From positions 1-12,358 of the forward strand of contig CANEMG010000009.1 of NCBI GenBank assembly GCA_947428535.1: 12,358 bases of DNA, read 5' to 3'. This DNA comes from an uncultured Clostridium sp. Lineage in GTDB: Bacteria; Bacillota; Clostridia; TANB77; CAG-508. Position 1 is the stretch's first letter, and each line of letters begins with the position of its first letter. Below are positions 6,004 to 12,358 of the stretch, piece after piece. The notes below the pieces were generated by a model. That model saw nothing but the letters and a program-made list of their open reading frames with translations. It searched no databases and was not told where the DNA came from. Position numbers and translations under genes: made by a program.

Positions 6004-6903
6004 ATGAAATTTGAAATGCCAGCTTTTTTAGTAGAGATATTGAATAGTCAGTATGGAGAAGAAAGAGTAAAGGAAATAATTCAGGGATTTTCTGTAGATA
6101 GAAAGGTAACATTTAGAGTAAACACTTTAAAAACATCTTCATATGAAGTAGAAGAAATATTAAAAAAATCAAAAATAGAATATGAAAAAGTTGGATGGAG
6201 TGAAGAGGCATTTATATTAAATAATGTAAAAGAAAAGGATATAGAAGAACTAGATATTTATAAAAATGGAGAAATATATCTTCAAAGTTTATCTTCAATG
6301 CTTCCACCTATAATATTAAATCCAAAAGAAAATGCAGATATTTTGGATATGGCATCAGCACCAGGAGGAAAAACAACGCAAATGGCTGCTATTTCAAATA
6401 ATAAAGCACATATAACTGCTTGTGAAATTAATAGTATTAGAGCAGAACGATTAAAATATAATATAGAAAAGCAAGGTGCATCGTGTGTTTATGTAATGCA
6501 AAAAGATTCAAGAACAATAGATGACTTTTTTTCGTTTGATCAAATTTTACTTGATAGTCCTTGTACAGGAAGCGGAACGATAAATATAAAAAAAGAAATT
6601 AATATAAATAAAAATTTTATAGATAAAATTTCAAAAACTCAGTTTAATTTATTAAAAAAAGCAATTAAGATTTTAAAACCAGGTGCAGAAATGGTTTATT
6701 CAACTTGTTCAATATTGTATGAGGAGAATGAAAAAAATATAGAGAAAATATTAAAAGATTACAATGTTCAAATTGTTCCAATTGAATTTCAAGGAATAGA
6801 AGAACTACCAATCTTACCAACAAAAATAAAAGGTACTTTGCTTTTAGCACCAAATGAATTATATGAAGGATTTTTCGTAGCTAAGATTAAGAAGGTAAAA
6901 TAG
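6004..6903 (+). CDS. NOL1/NOP2/Sun-family RNA cytosine-C5 methyltransferase
   Basis: A 299-aa SAM-dependent RNA m5C methyltransferase (RsmB/RsmF/Trm4 class). The N-terminal part contains the family motif FRVNTLK (37-43). The Rossmann domain has the SAM-binding loop DMASAPGGKTTQ (115-126), the motif IV Pro-Cys in DSPCTGSG with C187, and the motif VI Thr-Cys in YSTCS with the catalytic nucleophile C235. Both cysteines needed for covalent catalysis and enzyme release are present. It lacks the NusB-like domain of RsmB and the C-terminal extension of RsmF, so it is a compact form resembling archaeal-size enzymes. rRNA or tRNA is the likely substrate and I cannot tell which. The start is set by AGGGAG six bases upstream. 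It lies 99 bp after the aminotransferase gene with no terminator between, so they may be co-transcribed. It ends at a strong hairpin shared with the convergent gene. Confidence 0.9.
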   Translation: MKFEMPAFLVEILNSQYGEERVKEIIQGFSVDRKVTFRVNTLKTSSYEVEEILKKSKIEYEKVGWSEEAFILNNVKEKDIEELDIYKNGEIYLQSLSSMLPPIILNPKENADILDMASAPGGKTTQMAAISNNKAHITACEINSIRAERLKYNIEKQGASCVYVMQKDSRTIDDFFSFDQILLDSPCTGSGTINIKKEININKNFIDKISKTQFNLLKKAIKILKPGAEMVYSTCSILYEENEKNIEKILKDYNVQIVPIEFQGIEELPILPTKIKGTLLLAPNELYEGFFVAKIKKVK

Positions 6904-6920
6904 TGCATATTTACAAAGAT

Positions 6921-6963
6921 AACCCAAATTGTTATATAGAGTTTTAACAATTTGGGTTTGTTT
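6921..6963. terminator. Bidirectional terminator shared by two convergent genes
   Basis: A perfect 14-bp stem (AACCCAAATTGTTA at 6921-6934, TAACAATTTGGGTT at 6945-6958) with a 10-nt loop is followed on the plus strand by TGTTT. It ends the methyltransferase transcript 17 bp past its stop. On the minus strand it is followed by ATCTTTG. The right half of the stem is also the last codons and stop of the minus-strand radical SAM gene. Confidence 0.7.
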
Positions 6964-7891
6964 CGTAATATTTACCTTGATATAAATCATTTTCCTTTAA
7001 ATATTTATCAAGTCCATTCATGATCCATTTTTTATGTTTATTCCATTCGGGTGCTAGAAGTAAATTTTTTGGAGCATCTCCAGAAATTTTATGAATGACT
7101 ATATTAGGATTTATATGTGTTAAAATATAACTTGCAGTTTCTAAATAATATTCAAGAGTAATAGGAGTGTAAGTTCCTTCTTTATACATATCTGCTAGCT
7201 TAGTATTTTCAATTACATAAGTCGAATGAATTTTCAAACCTTGAATATTATGTTTGTTTATAAAAGAAACTGTATTTTTTATATCTTCAAAAGTTTCATT
7301 TGGAAGTCCAACCATTATATGAGTAACAACATCAATATTATATTTGTTCAAAAGAGCTAATGCTTTTGTGAATTTATTACTTTTATAGCCTCTGTTAATA
7401 ATTTTGGCAGTAGAATCATTAGAAGATTGCAAACCTAGCTCAACCAAAACATGGACCTTTTCTTTATAAGATGCTATTAATTCACATATATCCTCATTTA
7501 TACAGTCTGGGCGAGTGGCAATTGCTAAAGCTACAATTCTATTATCTGTTAAAGCACTATCATATTTTTCCTTTAGATTTTCAGTAGAATCATATGTATT
7601 TGTAAAGTTTTGAAAATATGCTATAAATTTATTAGCCCTATCTGCTTTATAGCTTTCAAAATAGTTTTTTATTTGTAGCTCTATATTTTCGGTTATAGAT
7701 AAATTTTTTGAATGAGATTTTATATGTTCCCCAGAACCGCTTTCACTACAAAAAATGCAACCACCTGTAGATATTTTCCCATCACGATTTGGACAAGTAA
7801 ATCCACCATCAATACATATTTTTAAAGTTCTTTCTCCAAATCTATTTTTCAAATATTTATTTAAACGATTATATCTATCTTTATTTTCCAT
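6944..7891 (-). CDS. TIGR01212-family radical SAM protein (YhcC/YtqA-like)
   Basis: A 315-aa radical SAM enzyme of the Elp3-related YhcC/YtqA group. The iron-sulfur site is C33-x11-C45-x2-C48, in the context FTCPNRDG and GGCIFC, which is characteristic of this family. The remaining chain has typical barrel segments such as LVELGLQS (about 152-159), where a conserved Gly-Leu-Gln-Ser follows strand 4, and HIMVGLPNET (about 201-210). From memory, the Bacillus homologue YtqA sits beside a tRNA wobble-uridine methyltransferase gene and has been linked to tRNA U34 modification, but I cannot confirm the reaction from this sequence. The length is normal. The annotated start fits the family's N-terminus (RYN..N.Y....FG), yet there is no Shine-Dalgarno site, and a promoter -10 box ends only 9 bp ahead of the ATG, so the mRNA may be leaderless. 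The 3' end is embedded in the terminator shared with the methyltransferase gene. Confidence 0.92.
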   Translation of the reverse strand: MENKDRYNRLNKYLKNRFGERTLKICIDGGFTCPNRDGKISTGGCIFCSESGSGEHIKSHSKNLSITENIELQIKNYFESYKADRANKFIAYFQNFTNTYDSTENLKEKYDSALTDNRIVALAIATRPDCINEDICELIASYKEKVHVLVELGLQSSNDSTAKIINRGYKSNKFTKALALLNKYNIDVVTHIMVGLPNETFEDIKNTVSFINKHNIQGLKIHSTYVIENTKLADMYKEGTYTPITLEYYLETASYILTHINPNIVIHKISGDAPKNLLLAPEWNKHKKWIMNGLDKYLKENDLYQGKYYETNPNC

Positions 7892-7900
7892 AATAAATTT

Positions 7901-7929
7901 AGTATAGCAAAGTTTTTATATAAATACAA
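7901..7929 (-). promoter_or_regulatory. Promoter placed directly against the radical SAM start codon
   Basis: On the minus strand, TTGTAT (complement of 7924-7929) and TATACT (complement of 7901-7906) are separated by exactly 17 bp. Only nine bases (AAATTTATT) separate the -10 box from the ATG, so transcription would begin within about three bases of the start codon. This explains the absence of a ribosome-binding site. Confidence 0.55.
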
Positions 7930-7933
7930 ATAT

Positions 7934-7985
7934 AAAGCAGAAAAAGCATATGAGAAACTGTCCTTTCACATGCTTTTTCTGTTTT
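7934..7985 (-). terminator. Terminator of the 83-aa gene
   Basis: Arms of 20 bp (7934-7953 and 7966-7985) pair with one mismatch and one G-T pair around a 12-nt loop. Each arm contains a run of five T on one strand (GCTTTTTCT), so the hairpin is nearly symmetric and could act in both directions. It begins 3 bp beyond the stop codon of the 83-aa gene and sits directly upstream of the radical SAM promoter, insulating the two. Confidence 0.65.
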
Positions 7986-7988
7986 TCA

Positions 7989-8240
7989 TTAACGTTTCAG
8001 TTCAGGCGGGTCTAATTTAGAGCAGACTATCTGACCATCCTCCATAATTTCGACAAGGATTATGAAGCCATCTGTAAGTATGGCGTAAAGCTCCCTCTCG
8101 TAGGGCTTTAATTGATGCACAATCTGTTTGTCAAGCAGTTCATCTGCAGAAAAAAGGAACTTTAGTTGTTCCCAAAGTGCATCACTAATGAGATTTGCCT
8201 TTTCCTCATTCATAGTTTTGTTTTTGGGTGGCCGTACCAT
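7989..8240 (-). CDS. Unrecognised 83-aa protein, higher-GC orphan gene
   Basis: I do not recognise this small protein. It has a basic N-terminus (MVRPPKNK), a predicted helical middle with Trp24 and several Leu, and a probable beta-hairpin (ILTDGFIILVEIMEDGQIV) before a Pro-rich, charged end. There is no signal peptide or membrane span. The gene is well formed: AAGGAGGG ribosome-binding site seven bases before the ATG, strong extended -10 promoter upstream, and a hairpin terminator starting three bases after the stop. My count gives about 41% G+C against roughly 25% for its neighbours, with codons such as GCG, CTC and GGC that are rare elsewhere here. This points to recent acquisition. The compact single-gene cassette layout matches that of the 133-aa gene near the left end. 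Confidence 0.75.
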   Translation of the reverse strand: MVRPPKNKTMNEEKANLISDALWEQLKFLFSADELLDKQIVHQLKPYERELYAILTDGFIILVEIMEDGQIVCSKLDPPELKR

Positions 8241-8291
8241 ATGATACCCTCCTTTTTCATATTTAAATATTTTAAAAACTTATACAACTTG

Positions 8292-8320
8292 ATTATAACA
8301 TACCTTATAGTTTATGTAAA
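8292..8320 (-). promoter_or_regulatory. Strong promoter of the 83-aa gene
   Basis: On the minus strand, TTTACA (complement of 8315-8320), a 17-bp spacer and a perfect TATAAT (complement of 8292-8297) are found, with TG one base ahead of the -10 box. This is the closest match to the sigma-A consensus in the window. It predicts a leader of about 45 nt carrying the AAGGAGGG site. Confidence 0.7.
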
Positions 8321-8336
8321 GTATAGGTGTGTTGAA

Positions 8337-8361
8337 AATATAGATTAAAGCAATCTATATT
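8337..8361. repeat. Perfect 10-bp inverted repeat between divergent promoters
   Basis: AATATAGATT (8337-8346) and AATCTATATT (8352-8361) flank a 5-nt centre (AAAGC). It lies between the -35 box of the 83-aa gene promoter and the ABC-F promoter and is not followed by T, so an operator is likelier than a terminator. No regulator for it is identified. Confidence 0.45.
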
Positions 8362-8414
8362 AATTTACATAATAGGTTTAGCTTGCAAAAAAACTTCCAA
8401 AATTTTCCAAAATA

Positions 8415-8423
8415 TGATATAAT
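8415..8423 (+). promoter_or_regulatory. Extended -10 promoter of the ABC-F operon
   Basis: TGATATAAT holds a perfect TATAAT (8418-8423) with a TG one base ahead. A poor -35 (TTCCAA, 8395-8400) is 17 bp upstream. It predicts a leader of about 26 nt ending in the TAAGGA ribosome-binding site of the ABC-F gene. Confidence 0.55.
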
Positions 8424-8455
8424 AATGAAAAGTCTGTGTTTAAGGAAAAAAGGGT

Positions 8456-10369
8456 ATGAATTATAGAATAACTAACGGGGCAGTCTCTTATGGAGCTGAA
8501 ACAATATTAGAAGAAATAAATTTTGAAGTAAAAGGGAAGCAAAAAGTAGCAATAGTAGGAAGAAATGGGAGTGGGAAGTCTACACTTTTAAAAGCAATTG
8601 TCGATAATGAGCTTCTATCAGAGGGAATTGGAACTGAAAAATTTAATGTATATAAAGAAGGAAAACCAATTATAGGATATTTAAAACAAATTGATTTTGA
8701 AGATGAAAATATTACTATGTTAGATGAAATTTTAAAAGAATATAAGGAAATAATTGATTTAGAAAAAAAGCTAGAAAATATAGTAATACAAATGCAAACA
8801 GATAAATCAGAAGAACTTGCAAAAGAATATTCTAGATTGCATGATAGATATGAATTTTTAGATGGATATACATATAAAAAAGAATATGAAACAGCCATAA
8901 ACAAATTTGGATTTTCTAAGGAAGATAAAAATAAAAAAATAAGCGAATTTTCAGGAGGACAAAGAACTAAGATAGCATTTATAAAATTATTACTTAGTAA
9001 ACCAGACATATTATTACTAGATGAACCAACAAATCATTTAGATATTACTACTATTGAATGGCTTGAAAGTTATTTAAAAAACTATACAAAAGCAGTAGTT
9101 ATAGTTTCACATGATAGAATGTTTTTAAATAAGATAGTTGATAAAATATATGAAATTGAATATGGAACAATTACAGAATATTCTGGAAATTATGAATTTT
9201 TTGAAAAGCAGAAAAGAATAAATTATGAAAGAACATTAAAAGATTTTGAATTTCAACAAAAAGAAATAAAAAGACTTACAGCAATAGCTGATAGATTTAG
9301 ATATAAACCAACAAAAGCGAAGATGGCACTATCAAAATTAAAACAAGTTGAAAGAATGGTTAAAATAGAAGAACCAAATAAATATGATTTAAAGACATTT
9401 AAAACTAACTTTAGCATTGAAAAAGAAAGTGGAAATAATGTTTTAAATGTAGATAATTTACAAATAGGATATGATAAATTACTATCTACAGTATCATTTA
9501 AATTATATAAATCACAAAGACTTGGAATAATTGGAAGTAATGGAACAGGGAAATCTACATTATTAAAAACAATTGTAGGTAAAGAAAAAGCTTTAGGTGG
9601 AAAGTTTGAATTAGGACATAATGTAGAAATTGGATATTTTGATCAACAAATAGCACAACTAAATTCTAATAAAACAATATTTGATGATTTTTATGAAGAA
9701 TTTCCAAATTTAACAGTAACAGAAATAAGAAATTCATTAGCAGCATTTATGTTTTATGGAGAAGATGTTTTTAAAGAAATAAGTATGTTATCTGGTGGAG
9801 AAAAAGTAAGGCTTGCACTTTGTAAAATATTAAAAAGAAAACCAAATTTACTTATATTAGATGAGACAACTAATCATATGGATATAGTTGGTAAAGAAAG
9901 TTTAGAAAATATGTTATCTGAATATAAAGGAACTCTTATTTTTGTATCACATGATAGATTTTTTGCTAATAAAATAGCAAATTGTATATTAAGTTTTGAA
10001 AATAGGCAAACGAAATTTTATGATTATGGTTATGAATATTATTTAGAAAAAAGAGAAGATGGAGTACTAAAAGATGAAAGAAATCAGAAATGTGAGAAAA
10101 GCAAGAAAACAATTTATAATAATCCATTAAAAGATAAAGATAAACTAGAAAGAAAAATAAAAAAAATTGAAGAAGAAATTTCTAAAAAAGAGGAGGAAGT
10201 TTCTAACTTGCAAAAAGAATTATTAAATGAAGATGTATATTCTGATTATGTGAAAGTTGCTGAATTACAAGAAAAAATTGATAATTTAAATAAAGAGATT
10301 GAAGAAAATATGAATTTATGGGAATTTACTGAGGAAGAAATAGAAAAGATAAACCAAATATTGCATTAA
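8456..10369 (+). CDS. ABC-F family ATPase (ribosome-acting, YdiF-like)
   Basis: A 637-aa soluble protein with two ATP-binding cassettes and no membrane segment, which defines the ABC-F group. These proteins bind near the ribosomal E site and act in translation or antibiotic protection. Cassette 1 has Walker A GRNGSGKS (35-42), signature FSGGQ (165-169), Walker B ILLLDEP (185-191) and switch His219. Cassette 2 has GSNGTGKS (360-367), LSGGEK (445-450), ILDETTNHMD (467-476) and His499. The charged helical linker (about 245-315) is the part that reaches toward P-site tRNA. A C-terminal coiled coil (about 560-620) is rich in Lys and Glu. Both catalytic glutamates (E190, E470) are present. Cassette 2 has Thr in place of the usual Pro after the glutamate. 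The C-terminal arm and size recall Bacillus YdiF, so a housekeeping translation factor is likelier than a resistance determinant, but I cannot exclude the latter. The next gene starts 24 bp downstream. Confidence 0.92.
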   Translation: MNYRITNGAVSYGAETILEEINFEVKGKQKVAIVGRNGSGKSTLLKAIVDNELLSEGIGTEKFNVYKEGKPIIGYLKQIDFEDENITMLDEILKEYKEIIDLEKKLENIVIQMQTDKSEELAKEYSRLHDRYEFLDGYTYKKEYETAINKFGFSKEDKNKKISEFSGGQRTKIAFIKLLLSKPDILLLDEPTNHLDITTIEWLESYLKNYTKAVVIVSHDRMFLNKIVDKIYEIEYGTITEYSGNYEFFEKQKRINYERTLKDFEFQQKEIKRLTAIADRFRYKPTKAKMALSKLKQVERMVKIEEPNKYDLKTFKTNFSIEKESGNNVLNVDNLQIGYDKLLSTVSFKLYKSQRLGIIGSNGTGKSTLLKTIVGKEKALGGKFELGHNVEIGYFDQQIAQLNSNKTIFDDFYEEFPNLTVTEIRNSLAAFMFYGEDVFKEISMLSGGEKVRLALCKILKRKPNLLILDETTNHMDIVGKESLENMLSEYKGTLIFVSHDRFFANKIANCILSFENRQTKFYDYGYEYYLEKREDGVLKDERNQKCEKSKKTIYNNPLKDKDKLERKIKKIEEEISKKEEEVSNLQKELLNEDVYSDYVKVAELQEKIDNLNKEIEENMNLWEFTEEEIEKINQILH

Positions 10370-10393
10370 ATTATATAAAAAGGAGGTGGCAAA

Positions 10394-12340
10394 ATGAAAT
10401 TTTCAGTAGAAAAAGAAACATCTGTAAAAAAGAGAAGCAAAAAAAAGTTAAGAGATTATATGATAGAAAAAGAAAATCTTCATATAGAAGATTTAATAGA
10501 TTATGAGGGATTTTTAAGATTATATAATAATTACGGAAAAGAATTTACAAAAAAGCAATTTGCTGAAATTTTTTTAGATATTAAAGATACAGATTTTAGT
10601 GGATTTAAAGAAGGTACAAATCGTTCAATATTAAAAAAAGAAGAAATAGATCCTATTCAAATAGAATTAATGAAGTTACAGCTTATAAGAAGATTGAAAC
10701 TAAAAAAAGCAGAAGGAAAATTTTATAATGAAATAGAAGAAATATATAATTCTATTTATACTAAATTAAATATAATAACTTTTTCAGAAAAAGTATTAGA
10801 GGTTTTAAGAGATAATCTTTCAAGAATAAAATATGATGGCACTGATAGACAAAAGATTTTTACTAAAACAGATGATATATATTTTTCGGAAAGAAATGAA
10901 GCTGAAATTGAAGAATATATAAAGAAAAATGTAACTGAAAAAGTTGATGCACTTTCTAATTTAAAAGATACTATAGCTATGGATATGAATTTACATATGG
11001 GAGACAAGCTAAAAAGAGATAAGTTTTTAGAATTGTATCAGATTTATGGAGAAGATAATTTTTCACAATTTGATTTTGCAAGAGATGTTTTAGGAATGAC
11101 AGAATCTAGAGCTAAAAAATTAATTGATGGTAAGATATCAGAAGCAAAGGTATGGGGAAATGAGATTTTAAGTTTAGATTATTTATTGAAAATAAGAGAA
11201 GAAACCATATTTGAAGAAAATTTACATATTCAGGATCAAATTAGTTATGAAAAATTTAAAGAACTTTATAAAAGACATTCAGGAATTTTATCTGAAGTTG
11301 ATTTTGCTTCAGAAATATTAGATATAGCAAAAGCTAATATGTATGGATTTAAAAAAGGAAAGAGCGAACGAGTTATACTTACAGATATTAAAATTCCAGA
11401 AGACTTTTTTGAAAAAACTAAACAAATGATTCAAGAAACAGAAGATGTTTATATAGATAAACCTATAACTTATGATGAATTTAAGGATTTTTATAAAAGA
11501 TATGGATTTATAACAAATGAAGTAGAATTTGCTGAACAAGTATTTGAATTAGCCAAAAAGGGCTTTTCAAATTTTCAAGATGGAACAATAAAAACAAAGA
11601 GAATATTTTTGAAAACTAAGAGATTAAATCAAGGGCAAGATACTGAAAATTATAATGCAAAACAGATAGAGAAATTAAGGGAGATTGTAATAAAAGAAAA
11701 CAAGTTGCATATAGAAGATTTTATAACAGGTGAGCAATTTGTAAAAATGTATAATAAGTATGGAAGCGGAATGTCACAGAAAACTTTTGCAAATAAGATT
11801 TTGGATATTTCTGAAGAAAGAATGAAAGATATTGTTAATGATTATGAAAAAAGAAAAGGAAAATCTTCTATTGAGGGTGATGAACTAAGGACTGGTATAT
11901 TGAGAAATGAAAAAGTGACAGATCAGGAAATAGATAGGATAAGGAAAACAGTTTTTGAGAGTGGAGAGCATTATAAAGGAGAGTTAATTGATTATAAAGA
12001 ATTTCAAAGATTGCATAATACATATGGGGAAAAATTATCAGAAAGACAGTTTTCAGAAGATATATTATTTATGGCTGGAAAAAATTTATCTTTTATGAAG
12101 AATAATACTGATATTGGTGGGAAAAGAGCAATATTTAGTGGCTTTGAATTTTCAGATGCATATATAGCTAATTTAAAAGCTAGAGTAATAAAAGAAAATT
12201 TATTATATTTTGAACAAAGAATAAATACTAATTTTTTTGAAAAACTTTACAGACATATTCCAACAATTATGTCAAGACCGCAGTTTGCACAAGATATTTT
12301 AGAAATGAAGGTTAGTCAAACATATGTCACACTCTTTTGA
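10394..12340 (+). CDS. Protein of about eight divergent helix-turn-helix-like repeats, unknown function
   Basis: I cannot match this 648-aa protein to a named family. After a Lys-rich start (residues 1-19) it is built almost wholly of repeats of 74-98 residues. Each has an upstream helix pair (pattern I-x-E-N-x-L-H-I-x-D-x-I-x-Y-x-x-F-x-x-L-Y-x-x-Y-G) and a core F-[AS]-x-x-[IV]-L-x-[IVM] followed by a variable helix that in several units ends in Lys/Asp-x-Gly. The core resembles XRE/Cro helix-turn-helix motifs, most clearly at the last unit (ILEMKVSQTYV). This suggests a nucleic-acid-binding array, which is inference. No catalytic motif, signal peptide or membrane span is seen. Translation has the strongest Shine-Dalgarno in the window (AGGAGGTGG, 10381-10389), 24 bp after the ABC-F stop, so the two are probably co-transcribed. 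The chain stops inside the eighth repeat, right after its predicted recognition helix, with TGA following CTCTTT, so the C-terminus may be shortened. Confidence 0.8.
   Translation: MKFSVEKETSVKKRSKKKLRDYMIEKENLHIEDLIDYEGFLRLYNNYGKEFTKKQFAEIFLDIKDTDFSGFKEGTNRSILKKEEIDPIQIELMKLQLIRRLKLKKAEGKFYNEIEEIYNSIYTKLNIITFSEKVLEVLRDNLSRIKYDGTDRQKIFTKTDDIYFSERNEAEIEEYIKKNVTEKVDALSNLKDTIAMDMNLHMGDKLKRDKFLELYQIYGEDNFSQFDFARDVLGMTESRAKKLIDGKISEAKVWGNEILSLDYLLKIREETIFEENLHIQDQISYEKFKELYKRHSGILSEVDFASEILDIAKANMYGFKKGKSERVILTDIKIPEDFFEKTKQMIQETEDVYIDKPITYDEFKDFYKRYGFITNEVEFAEQVFELAKKGFSNFQDGTIKTKRIFLKTKRLNQGQDTENYNAKQIEKLREIVIKENKLHIEDFITGEQFVKMYNKYGSGMSQKTFANKILDISEERMKDIVNDYEKRKGKSSIEGDELRTGILRNEKVTDQEIDRIRKTVFESGEHYKGELIDYKEFQRLHNTYGEKLSERQFSEDILFMAGKNLSFMKNNTDIGGKRAIFSGFEFSDAYIANLKARVIKENLLYFEQRINTNFFEKLYRHIPTIMSRPQFAQDILEMKVSQTYVTLF
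10448..12337 (+). repeat. Eight protein-level tandem repeats in the 648-aa protein
   Basis: The Phe-Ala/Ser core recurs at residues 56, 130, 228, 304, 379, 465, 553 and 631, i.e. at spacings of 74, 98, 76, 75, 86, 88 and 78. Approximate units are 19-93, 94-160, 190-260, 263-334, 335-410, 420-506, 507-584 and 585-648. Units 1, 4 and 6 are the most alike (LHI-D and ILDI motifs). Unit 2 has lost the first-half motif. Extra residues lie between units 2 and 3 and within units 6 and 7. The DNA copies are not near-identical, so the duplication is old. Confidence 0.75.
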
Positions 12341-12358
12341 AATTAATATACTTTGAGT

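Noticed and set aside
8166..8348. A 60-codon plus-strand reading frame opposite the 83-aa gene
   Set aside because: It overlaps the 83-aa gene and its promoter, has no ribosome-binding site, and its product shows no family features. It is a shadow.
8488..9009. A 173-codon minus-strand frame inside the ABC-F gene
   Set aside because: It lies wholly antisense to conserved ABC-F motifs and has a Ser/Phe/Ile-rich composition typical of the reverse complement of a Lys/Glu-rich gene.
10394..12340. The repeat protein as a TPR, ankyrin or other standard solenoid protein
   Set aside because: Unit length (74-98) and the conserved F-A-x-x-I-L-x-I core followed by Lys-x-Gly do not match the 33-34 residue periodicity or signatures of those families.

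Overview
The window looks like a chromosomal segment of a very AT-rich, low-GC Gram-positive bacterium, most likely a Clostridia-type Firmicute. Most genes are about one quarter G+C by eye. Codons are strongly A/T-ending (AGA, GAA, AAA, ATA), and Shine-Dalgarno sites of the GGAGG type are clear in front of nearly every gene. UGA and UAA/UAG are all used as stops, so the code is standard. Every protein family I can identify is common in anaerobic Firmicutes. No phage, IS, CRISPR or RNA gene was seen.

Layout. (1) 1-130: terminators for genes on both strands. (2) 136-979, minus strand: an unrecognised 133-aa gene with its own promoter, and a short, divergent family I pyrophosphatase-like gene. 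(3) 1132-3696, plus strand: ccdA, an N-terminally anchored thioredoxin, and an FAD oxidoreductase with a C-terminal Rieske domain, forming a likely redox operon that ends in a nested inverted repeat. (4) 3886-6903, plus strand: prephenate dehydratase, a class I aminotransferase and a compact RNA m5C methyltransferase in a row. (5) 6944-8240, minus strand: a TIGR01212-type radical SAM protein whose last codons form half of a terminator shared with the methyltransferase gene, then an unrecognised 83-aa gene with unusually high G+C. (6) 8456-12340, plus strand: an ABC-F ATPase, followed 24 bp later by a 648-aa protein made of about eight divergent repeats.

How the genes fit together. CcdA moves reducing equivalents across the membrane and the next gene encodes a thioredoxin. 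That thioredoxin gene has a second, very strong internal ribosome-binding site at the exact start of the thioredoxin fold. It could therefore make both a membrane-anchored and a cytosolic form, possibly the electron acceptor and the electron donor of CcdA. Prephenate dehydratase makes phenylpyruvate, and the adjacent aminotransferase could convert it to phenylalanine. The ABC-F protein probably acts on ribosomes.

The most novel item is the 648-aa repeat protein. Each unit carries a Phe-Ala-x-x-Ile-Leu-x-Ile core followed by a variable helix and a Lys-x-Gly-like end, which reads like an XRE/Cro-type helix-turn-helix. Eight such units in one chain would be a modular nucleic-acid-binding array that I cannot match to a described family. 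Other points of interest are the dual-start thioredoxin, a probably leaderless radical SAM mRNA, and two small higher-GC orphan genes, each with its own promoter.
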